This document shows, piece by piece, positions 1 through 5,144 of a DNA stretch of 6,933 bases. Source of the DNA: an uncultured Muribaculaceae bacterium (lineage in GTDB: Bacteria > Bacteroidota > Bacteroidia > Bacteroidales > Muribaculaceae); assembly GCA_948788915.1 (NCBI GenBank), contig CAQFOZ010000079.1:1-6933 (forward strand). The letters are read 5' to 3'. Position 1 is the first letter of the stretch. Each line of letters begins with the position of its first letter. Below the pieces are notes generated by a model that was not told the DNA's origin, ran no database searches, and saw only the letters and a program-made list of their open reading frames with translations. Position numbers and translations under genes: made by a program.

Positions 1-51
1 TTGTTCATGGGAGATATTACCTCTCATGGTCAAATAACGTTTTAGAGGAAA

Positions 52-72
52 GTTAACGATTTAATCGTTAAC
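52..72. repeat. Perfect 21-base odd palindrome, operator-like
   Basis: Arms GTTAACGATT (52-61) and AATCGTTAAC (63-72) are exact reverse complements around a single T. The site begins just past the stop codon of the synthase gene at 80-82. It is AT-rich and lacks a T-tract, so it is a poor terminator; the size and symmetry fit a site for a dimeric regulator such as a TetR protein. A further GTTAAC occurs at 90-95. To its left, two minus-strand ATGs (at 27 and at 8) could start a next gene running off the window, but too little is present to call one. The site may therefore be the operator of that unseen gene. Function is inferred. Confidence 0.55.
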
Positions 73-79
73 CGCAAAA

Positions 80-1222
80 TTAAACTACGGTTAACATTGC
101 AATACCGTATGAGAAACGTCCGCTCTCTGGCACAAGCAACATAATCTTATCGCCTTTTGATAATTTCTTAGTCCTTAGAAGCTCATCAAGAGCTGCAAGA
201 GGCGCTGCTGAACCGATATTTCCGACCCAGGTCAAATTTGTAAACCATTTCTCTGTTGGCAGATCTATGCCTCTATTTTTCAACTCTTCATCGAGCCTTT
301 CATAGAAATACATTGAAGAGATATGAGGAATGACGTATGTTACTTCGTCTAAAGACACGTCTTCGTTCTGCAATGCGGTCTCAATAGCATCTACGAAGTA
401 CGGGATCCCAAAGGTATTAAGTTGTCTCACATCCTGCTTTAAACTCCATATTGATTTTTCGGATATGTCTTTTGCCGAAAATGTTTTCCACCCCTTAAGC
501 GAACCATTGACTTCTTTGTCTGCCCACATATACATGCATGCAGGTTGACGATTGGCATACGAAAATGTCTGAATCCAATCGATTTTTAAGCATAGAGAAT
601 CTGATGGCTGGCTTGAAAGAAAGACTGCGGAAGCGCCATCTGAAAGCATGAATCGAAGGAAATCCTTTTCAAATGCAAGATGTGGATAATCTTCTATGAG
701 CTTAAGGTGAGCGATCTCTTCTGTAAAGAAGCGTGACAGCATTGTAGGTGAAATCAATTCTGAAGTCACACATACTGCGTTGTTTGAATTGCCGGAGGCG
801 ACAGACATATATGCCGTTTTTAAAGCAGACATGCTTGTCATACAAACTCCCGCGAGAGAAGCGATTTCAAGCGGTTGCTTGAATGTCTCTCCATGTACCA
901 TGGCTGCATGCGAGGGCATAAACTGATCCGGCATCGAAGTAGCGCACGCAAGGAACTGAACTTGTTCCTTCTCTTCTTCTGAATTGAACAAGGCGTCTAT
1001 TGCCTTGTGTGCCATCTCTGCATTGGAATGGGTTATTTTCTGATTTTGGTCAAGGGCATAATATCTTGTTTTAATGCCATTTTGACGAAGAATCACAGGT
1101 TTTACCCGCGATGGTCTGCCGTCGATAAGCCCAAGATACTTTTCCATATCCTCGTTTTTAACCGGATTATTGGGAAAGAATGAGGACGTTCGTGTGATGT
1201 AAACTGGAACTGTCATTCGCAT
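80..1222 (-). CDS. 3-oxoacyl-ACP synthase III-like ketosynthase (DarB-like subgroup)
   Basis: A 380-residue thiolase-fold condensing enzyme of the FabH/KAS III type, cytosolic. The catalytic triad is visible: Cys127 in AGVCMTSMSAL, His300 in VIPHISS and Asn335 in VGNIGSA. LSDGASAVFL (193-202) matches the glycine-rich stretch of the family. It is longer than housekeeping FabH (about 320 residues). The N-terminal block around SRVKPVILRQNGIKTRYY (38-55) resembles the Bacteroidetes KAS III-like enzymes of dialkylresorcinol (DarB), flexirubin and aryl-polyene clusters, which condense two beta-keto or unsaturated acyl thioesters. That subgroup call is from recall of the family, not a search; a role in ordinary fatty-acid initiation is less likely. 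It lies 54 bases downstream of the TetR gene on the same strand, with its own promoter candidate and operator-like repeat. The start at 1222 is used; an in-frame ATG at 1216 is equally possible. The gene is intact. Confidence 0.9.
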   Translation of the reverse strand: MRMTVPVYITRTSSFFPNNPVKNEDMEKYLGLIDGRPSRVKPVILRQNGIKTRYYALDQNQKITHSNAEMAHKAIDALFNSEEEKEQVQFLACATSMPDQFMPSHAAMVHGETFKQPLEIASLAGVCMTSMSALKTAYMSVASGNSNNAVCVTSELISPTMLSRFFTEEIAHLKLIEDYPHLAFEKDFLRFMLSDGASAVFLSSQPSDSLCLKIDWIQTFSYANRQPACMYMWADKEVNGSLKGWKTFSAKDISEKSIWSLKQDVRQLNTFGIPYFVDAIETALQNEDVSLDEVTYVIPHISSMYFYERLDEELKNRGIDLPTEKWFTNLTWVGNIGSAAPLAALDELLRTKKLSKGDKIMLLVPESGRFSYGIAMLTVV

Positions 1223-1242
1223 AATAAATGTTATCTATTATG
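1220..1242. promoter_or_regulatory. Operator-like inverted repeat over the synthase start
   Basis: Seven-base arms CATAATA (1220-1226) and TATTATG (1236-1242) are perfect reverse complements with a 9-base spacer. The repeat covers the ATG of the synthase gene and abuts its -7 element (1243-1250), just where a bound repressor would block initiation. The TetR-family gene next door is the obvious candidate binder. This is inferred from position and symmetry only; in RNA it could also form a hairpin hiding the start codon. Confidence 0.45.
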
Positions 1243-1250
1243 CAAAGTTA
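1243..1250 (-). promoter_or_regulatory. Promoter -7 element for the synthase gene
   Basis: On the minus strand this reads TAACTTTG, an exact match to the Bacteroides -7 consensus TAnnTTTG. It lies 20 bases before the ATG at 1222, so the leader would be short. No clear TTTG is found at -33; the upstream region is instead a run of A and T (1255-1273), perhaps an UP-like element. The site suggests the synthase can be transcribed apart from the TetR gene. Confidence 0.5.
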
Positions 1251-1276
1251 AGGTATTTTTTTGAATTAAAAAAGTT

Positions 1277-1885
1277 TTATCGGACTTTTATGGCTTTGTA
1301 ATATTCCATCATCTGTGTTCTTAATTCGACAGTGTTGAGTCCCATCGATAAAGAATCAAGGAACGATTGCCCATAAAAGATATTCATAAAATTCTTTGCA
1401 ACTGCTATAATATTTATGTTCTCAATTATTTCACGGGATTCAATCGAGTGTTGCAAGACCCTTATCCATAAAGCCATTTCCTTGTTTCGATTTTCCAAAT
1501 ACATATCGTGAAGATCTGGGAAGAACCGACATATCTGCAAAATCAAGCTCATGTATGCGCTGCTTGCATTTTGAACGCTCTTATCAATATAGTCAAATCT
1601 GTTCATGGTATTCTGATAACCATGAACATAGGAGTCTATAAAATCCTTCAGGCTCTCCGGCTCGGTGTTTGACATCTTGTTCTCGATGTTCTGCGTATCT
1701 ACGATGAATTGTTTTACAACATCATAGAAAAGACCTTTCTTGTCACCACCATAATAGGTGATTGCTCCGCGGGTCATTCCTGATTCTTTTTCTATATCGC
1801 TGATGCTTACTGCATCAAATTGTTTCATAAGAAATAATTTGAATGCGGCGCGATATAGGAGCTCTTTTCTATTGTTCTTGTTCAT
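1277..1885 (-). CDS. TetR/AcrR-family transcriptional repressor
   Basis: A 202-residue protein of normal TetR length. The N-terminal DNA-binding domain spans about residues 5-55: helix 1 (LLYRAAFKLFLMKQFDAVSI), then the helix-turn-helix at about 27-47 (SISDIEKESGMTRGAITYY) and the conserved DKKGLF entry into helix 4. The usual YYHF motif is replaced by YYGG. Residues 60-202 are helical and variable and would hold the ligand pocket and dimer interface; the ligand is unknown. The gene lies upstream of the ketosynthase on the same strand, so it likely represses that gene and itself. It has a well-formed promoter at 1935-1966 with a small palindrome. The start at 1885 fits the family, since only a few residues precede helix 1. 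The gene is notably AT-rich compared with the transfer genes to the right, in line with cargo of different origin. Confidence 0.92.
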   Translation of the reverse strand: MNKNNRKELLYRAAFKLFLMKQFDAVSISDIEKESGMTRGAITYYGGDKKGLFYDVVKQFIVDTQNIENKMSNTEPESLKDFIDSYVHGYQNTMNRFDYIDKSVQNASSAYMSLILQICRFFPDLHDMYLENRNKEMALWIRVLQHSIESREIIENINIIAVAKNFMNIFYGQSFLDSLSMGLNTVELRTQMMEYYKAIKVR

Positions 1886-1934
1886 GGTTCTGGTATCGAT
1901 GATTCCGAATTTGACAATAACATTTCACATGACA

Positions 1935-1966
1935 CAAAATTAATCAAAAACTATTGTTGAAACAAA
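1935..1966 (-). promoter_or_regulatory. Promoter of the TetR gene
   Basis: On the minus strand: TTTG (plus 1963-1966), 20 bases, then TAATTTTG (plus 1935-1942). Both boxes match the Bacteroides -33/-7 consensus exactly at the usual spacing. Transcription would start near 1928, leaving a leader of about 43 bases before the ATG at 1885. Confidence 0.65.
1954..1965. promoter_or_regulatory. Palindrome shared by two divergent promoters
   Basis: TTGTT (1954-1958) and AACAA (1961-1965) form a perfect short palindrome with a two-base centre. Its left arm holds the -33-like TTG of the plus-strand promoter and its right arm overlaps the -33 TTTG of the TetR promoter. A protein bound here would affect both promoters. 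Part of the symmetry follows from two -33 boxes standing back to back, so it may not be an operator. Confidence 0.3.
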
Positions 1967-1982
1967 TAAATAACTATCTTTG
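1954..1982 (+). promoter_or_regulatory. Divergent plus-strand promoter
   Basis: TATCTTTG at 1975-1982 matches TAnnTTTG exactly; ATTG/TTG at 1953-1956 is an acceptable -33 box 18 bases upstream. Transcription would begin near 1989, heading toward the stem at 2010-2075 and away from the TetR gene. No annotated gene follows closely, so the product is either a small RNA, a short peptide mRNA, or an attenuated transcript reaching the RteC-like gene. Confidence 0.5.
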
Positions 1983-1988
1983 TAGAAC

Positions 1989-2085
1989 ATTACGAATTGC
2001 ATCTAAATTAAGGCAGGCATGGTCAATACCGCAAAAATGTGGAAAATTTTAAATGGAAAGGACCGTGTCTGCCTTTTATTTTATA
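1989..2085 (+). ncRNA. Putative structured small RNA or attenuator
   Basis: The stretch between the plus-strand promoter (-7 at 1975-1982) and the T-rich tract at 2074-2083 would give a transcript of about 95 bases. Bases 2010-2024 pair with 2061-2075 in a 15-pair stem (two G-U pairs). The enclosed 36-base loop holds a smaller hairpin, CCGC (2029-2032) with GTGG (2039-2042). I do not recognise a known riboswitch or RNA family. It could be a free small RNA, or a leader that ends transcription before the RteC-like gene. Exact ends are estimates. Confidence 0.35.
2010..2083 (+). terminator. Long imperfect stem with T-rich tract
   Basis: Left arm AAGGCAGGCATGGTC (2010-2024), right arm GACCGTGTCTGCCTT (2061-2075): thirteen Watson-Crick pairs and two G-U pairs. 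TTTTATTTT follows directly (2074-2082), as in an intrinsic terminator for plus-strand transcription. The loop is unusually large for a terminator unless its inner hairpin stacks. On the minus strand the following tract is weaker (TTAATTT). Confidence 0.45.
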
Positions 2086-2102
2086 TATTGATAACTATGT
2101 AA
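2019..2102 (+). CDS. Possible 27-residue peptide ORF
   Basis: ATG at 2019 to TAA at 2100 gives 27 codons, beginning MVNTAKMW. A basic N-terminal half (K6, K9, K14, R16) is followed by a hydrophobic tail VCLLFYILITM, the pattern of a small membrane peptide or short toxin. It begins about 30 bases after the predicted transcription start of the divergent promoter, but its start codon lies inside the left arm of the long stem. The T-rich tract after the stem itself forces hydrophobic codons, so the tail may be accidental. I do not recognise the peptide. Confidence 0.15.
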   Translation: MVNTAKMWKILNGKDRVCLLFYILITM

Positions 2103-2180
2103 ACCTGCGTTAGCAAGAATAAATGGGCTGACACAAGCACAACAAGCCATGCGAATTGTATGATGCATTAGATTAAAGCC

Positions 2181-2200
2181 ATTTGGGGCTTCAACCAAAT
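2181..2200. promoter_or_regulatory. Inverted repeat at the -33 box of the RteC-like gene
   Basis: ATTTGG (2181-2186) and CCAAAT (2195-2200) are perfect reverse complements, spacer 8. The left arm contains the -33 TTTG of the promoter at 2182-2213. A second, overlapping repeat AAGCC (2176-2180) / GGCTT (2187-2191) is mutually exclusive with it. A regulator bound here would repress or modify the promoter; this is inferred from position. Confidence 0.35.
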
Positions 2201-2213
2201 CACATTACATTTG
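2182..2213 (+). promoter_or_regulatory. Promoter of the RteC-like gene
   Basis: TTTG (2182-2185), 20 bases, then TACATTTG (2206-2213): an exact match to the Bacteroides -33/-7 consensus, with the same spacing as the TetR promoter. The start of transcription would be near 2220. Confidence 0.6.
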
Positions 2214-2219
2214 TTATCT

Positions 2220-2356
2220 TAATATCGCTATCATTGAAGAAGCGCCAATAATAACGAGAATGGGCTTTGAATGAAGTGAAATCCTACCACACACGTATTA
2301 CGATTTTTAAAACAATTTACAAATTCAAATGATGCTGTAAGTTACATATTATTGAC
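2220..2356 (+). other. Untranslated leader of the RteC-like gene
   Basis: About 137 bases lie between the predicted transcription start and the ATG at 2357. It is AT-rich and has only trivially short reading frames (for example ATGGGCTTTGAATGA near 2260). I see no strong stem or terminator in it. With the stem at 2010-2075 and the promoters upstream, the 1886-2356 gap is regulatory rather than coding. Confidence 0.35.
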
Positions 2357-3118
2357 ATGTTTATGGATAACAACTCCACACAACCTGCCTGCGACAGTGT
2401 CGCCAAAGGTCATATCGAGACGACTGCCGGTATGACCGACACAATTCACAAGTCACCCTTAGATGAGTCGTTCAACGTGTTCATCCTGCTTGAACACGAG
2501 TTCTTTGCAGGGATTGAAACCGGTGATCTTGACAATCTCAAAGATACCTATTCTACATTCACCAAGACTGTAGTTTTGCTTTTTCATGGAGATTATAACA
2601 AATCGGAGGTTCATTCCGCACTTATTGTTGCTGAAGACCATCTTACAGTCATATTTGAGGATTCCCCTCATCTTGAAGATAGTTATCTGCGTTTTATTGG
2701 GAGAGCCATAAACTTCATTAAACGATATATAGACCGTATCGGAGAATGGATAGAAAAACACCCTTTGAAAGAGGGAGAAGTCGCTGTTGTCAAGGCAACA
2801 GTATCGGACGATGAGATAAAGATTGATGAGGCTACTACAATCAGCTGGGATGGCAAATTCACTGAAATAGTCGAGCTGATCTATGCCCTGCTTCTTTCAG
2901 GCAAGGTTTCTACCGAGACAGATGCCGAGTTTATCAGAGGAATATTCCATCTGTTAGGAATCAAAAAGACAGTGACAGACTACTACAAGGCTCTGAAAAA
3001 GATAGAGGAGAAACATCCGAAAGATGATGATGCACCAGGTCGGTGCAAGCTGTTGATGCAGCTGCTCGACGATACTGAAAGAGAACTGCAACGCAGGTAT
3101 CTTGGCAAAGCGGCATGA
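2357..3118 (+). CDS. RteC-like regulatory protein of a conjugative transposon
   Basis: A 253-residue protein whose C-terminal part (about 163-250) resembles RteC: SWDGKFTEIVELIYALLLSG (163-182) corresponds to the W-x4-[TE]-LVELIYAL-x3-G signature, and TDYYKALKKIEEKH (207-220) to the DYYR-F-EIR segment. In CTnDOT, RteC is a two-domain winged-helix-like DNA-binding protein that activates the excision operon in response to RteA/RteB. Here the N-terminal 35 residues are polar and probably disordered. Residues 38-135 (LLEHEFFAGIETGDLDNLKD onward) are helical and only loosely like RteC, so target and inducer may differ. ATG codons at 2357 and 2363 are both possible starts. The gene has its own promoter at 2182-2213 and converges with the mob operon, ending 47 bases before the mobC stop. 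The assignment comes from recalled motifs; the regulatory role is inferred. Confidence 0.75.
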   Translation: MFMDNNSTQPACDSVAKGHIETTAGMTDTIHKSPLDESFNVFILLEHEFFAGIETGDLDNLKDTYSTFTKTVVLLFHGDYNKSEVHSALIVAEDHLTVIFEDSPHLEDSYLRFIGRAINFIKRYIDRIGEWIEKHPLKEGEVAVVKATVSDDEIKIDEATTISWDGKFTEIVELIYALLLSGKVSTETDAEFIRGIFHLLGIKKTVTDYYKALKKIEEKHPKDDDAPGRCKLLMQLLDDTERELQRRYLGKAA

Positions 3119-3156
3119 AAAAACCGCAGTCATACAGACTTGCCGTATAACTGCGG
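3118..3156 (-). terminator. Intrinsic terminator of the mob operon
   Basis: Arms CCGCAGTCATAC (3124-3135) and GTATAACTGCGG (3145-3156) pair with one mismatch around a nine-base loop. Read on the minus strand the hairpin is followed by six Ts (plus 3118-3123), a classic rho-independent terminator placed ten bases after the mobC stop. The T-tract overlaps the last base of the RteC-like stop codon. There is no T-tract on the plus-strand side, so it should not end the RteC-like transcript efficiently. Confidence 0.85.
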
Positions 3157-3165
3157 ATGATTCAG

Positions 3166-5133
3166 TCACTGTCCGGTTTCTTCCTGAGCCAGACGTGCCT
3201 TCTCTTTCAATACTATGAGACGCACATCCTGTTTCACCCGGTCATAATTGTCCTGAATGGCAATCTCCATAGCCTCTTTGGTCGGAATGTCGGTAAGCAC
3301 TGGGATAGGCTTATATGCCTTCTCCTCCTGTGCGACGGCCTTCGCGTCAATCACAATCTCGGCATGGAATATCTTCTGGTCGATACGCTCGTCGAAGTTG
3401 TCGGAAACAGCACCGACAAACATACCCTGCGTCAGAGTCGAGATTTTACTCGGAGGGATAAGACTGTCCATCTGAGTGTTGAACGAATGACTCACGTCCT
3501 GACGGTTGATTGATATGGACTGCCGTTTCTGTAGAACCTTGCCGAATCTCTCGGAGAGCGTCTTGGCTGTCTCTCCCACAACCTGACCGGAGAAAATGTT
3601 GCCGACGGTGTTCATCACCACCGCGGCCTCCTTGTCTCCGTAGTCACGTTTCAACTGCGAGAAATCCTGAAAGCCGAGACACACCGCAACCTTATTGCTT
3701 CGTGCAGTTGCAATGAGATTGTCGAGACCCTTGAAGTATATGGTCGGGAGCTCATCTATGACCACTCCCGATTTGAGCATGTTTTTCTTGTTGATGAGCT
3801 TTACGATTCGGGAATTGTAAAGACCGAGGGCAGCCCCATAGATATTCTGACGGTCGGGATTATTGCCGACACAAAGTATCTTCGGATGCTCCGGATTGTT
3901 GATGTCAAGAGTGAAATCATTGCCCGTCATAACCCAGTATAGCTGCGGCGAGATCATACGCGAAAGCGGTATTTTCGCCGATGCAATCTGGCCCTGCAAC
4001 TGGTCCTGCGCGCCTCCTTTCCATGCATCCATGAACGGAGAAAGATAGTTCTCTAACTCACGGTAGGATGTGAGAATCGGGAATATATCCTCATAGTTGC
4101 GGTTGAGGAACTCAATCGCGTGGGGGAAGGTGCAATACTTCCCGTTCTCGTATATTTTCAAAAACCACACAATCGCGGCCAGGAGGATAATCGGCGACTC
4201 CACAAAGAAATCGCCCTGCTTTTGAATCCACGTCTTGTTCAAATTCAGGAGTATGGTATATGCCGATTCATAGGCATCCGCAATATCCGTCATGAAGTCA
4301 GGATGTATCGGGTTGCACCTGTTGCTGCGCATGGGATCATCGAAATTGATGACATAGAACTTGACTCCCTTGGGATATTTATCCTTGTTCTTTATCAGAT
4401 GGTTATACACGATAGTGGAGAGATCCGGATATTTGAGGTCGTAGCAATAAAGCGCAAATCCTTTCTCTATCTGCTGTTTAAGGAAGTTGTTCACCACTGC
4501 GAAAGACTTACCCGAACCGGGGGTGCCCAGCACTATTGTTGCGCGGAAAGGATTTACCACGTTTATCCATCCCTTATGCCACTTCTTCTGGTAGTAGAAC
4601 TTAGTGGGAAGATTGACGGAATATTGATTCTTCAACAACCGGGTTTCCTGCATGAACGACTCGTTCTCATCGTTGAAACGGTCATCCATCATGTTGTTCT
4701 TCAGCATACGGCTCATCCATATACCCCCCATCATAAGGGAGCCGAAACCTATTGCGGTGGTGCCTATGTAACCATACTTCCATCCGATTCCAGGCATCCA
4801 CCAGTTCAGGAGAAAGAGAACAGCTCCAATGCACAGTGCGATTATTATATGGCGCCACAAGATATTCTCGTTCTTAACGCCCTTGGTGCCGAAGCACGAC
4901 AGTCCCAACAGCAGGAGCGCGAACAGCTTGGAGTTGAAAGTGGTATTGAACAGACCGCAGGAGCGGTCGAAGTTGTTGAGGATTTTATCGGACATGGAGT
5001 AGAACCAGCCGCTGTCAACAGTCTCCACCCTTGTAAAGAAATAGAGGTTAGCCACCACCAGCACAATGCTGATGGCCCGGAGAAAATCCATAATCTTGGC
5101 CAACGCCCTGAGGTCATCTTCTTGCTGACTCAT
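3166..5133 (-). CDS. mobC: TraG/VirD4-family type IV coupling protein MobC
   Basis: A 655-residue inner-membrane ATPase that links the relaxosome to the mating channel and drives DNA transfer. The N-terminal membrane region has hydrophobic stretches at about 14-34, 69-82, 95-113 and 122-140. The ATPase domain follows: Walker A GTPGSGKS (203-210), Walker B SGVVIDE (455-461) and the downstream GFQDFSQL (487-494), typical of VirD4/TraG proteins. The C-terminal segment (about 600-655) is charged and helical and may contact cargo. Length and layout match MobC of CTnDOT/CTn341-like elements (about 650-670 residues). It starts 11 bases after the relaxase stop, so the two are surely co-transcribed, and it is the last gene before the intrinsic terminator. 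Intact; no frameshift or missing motif seen. Composition is richer in G and C than the TetR/ketosynthase pair. Confidence 0.95.
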   Translation of the reverse strand: MSQQEDDLRALAKIMDFLRAISIVLVVANLYFFTRVETVDSGWFYSMSDKILNNFDRSCGLFNTTFNSKLFALLLLGLSCFGTKGVKNENILWRHIIIALCIGAVLFLLNWWMPGIGWKYGYIGTTAIGFGSLMMGGIWMSRMLKNNMMDDRFNDENESFMQETRLLKNQYSVNLPTKFYYQKKWHKGWINVVNPFRATIVLGTPGSGKSFAVVNNFLKQQIEKGFALYCYDLKYPDLSTIVYNHLIKNKDKYPKGVKFYVINFDDPMRSNRCNPIHPDFMTDIADAYESAYTILLNLNKTWIQKQGDFFVESPIILLAAIVWFLKIYENGKYCTFPHAIEFLNRNYEDIFPILTSYRELENYLSPFMDAWKGGAQDQLQGQIASAKIPLSRMISPQLYWVMTGNDFTLDINNPEHPKILCVGNNPDRQNIYGAALGLYNSRIVKLINKKNMLKSGVVIDELPTIYFKGLDNLIATARSNKVAVCLGFQDFSQLKRDYGDKEAAVVMNTVGNIFSGQVVGETAKTLSERFGKVLQKRQSISINRQDVSHSFNTQMDSLIPPSKISTLTQGMFVGAVSDNFDERIDQKIFHAEIVIDAKAVAQEEKAYKPIPVLTDIPTKEAMEIAIQDNYDRVKQDVRLIVLKEKARLAQEETGQ

Positions 5134-5144
5134 AATAATAAGTA

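Noticed and set aside
1255..1273. A/T-only inverted repeat between the TetR and synthase genes as a terminator
   Set aside because: It contains no GC pairs in the stem and sits in the -33 region of the synthase promoter; a stable terminator is unlikely.
1758..1943. Plus-strand frame over the TetR start and promoter
   Set aside because: Antisense to the helix-turn-helix region of TetR and crossing its promoter; no protein features beyond a chance hydrophobic run.
1995..2190. Imperfect direct repeat GCATCTAAATTAAGGC (1999) / GCATTAGATTAAAGCC (2165)
   Set aside because: Matches only with shifts in an AT-rich context; too weak to call an attachment site or iteron.
3124..3156. Hairpin as terminator for the RteC-like gene
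   Set aside because: On the plus strand no T-tract follows the hairpin; the six-base tract supports only minus-strand termination.
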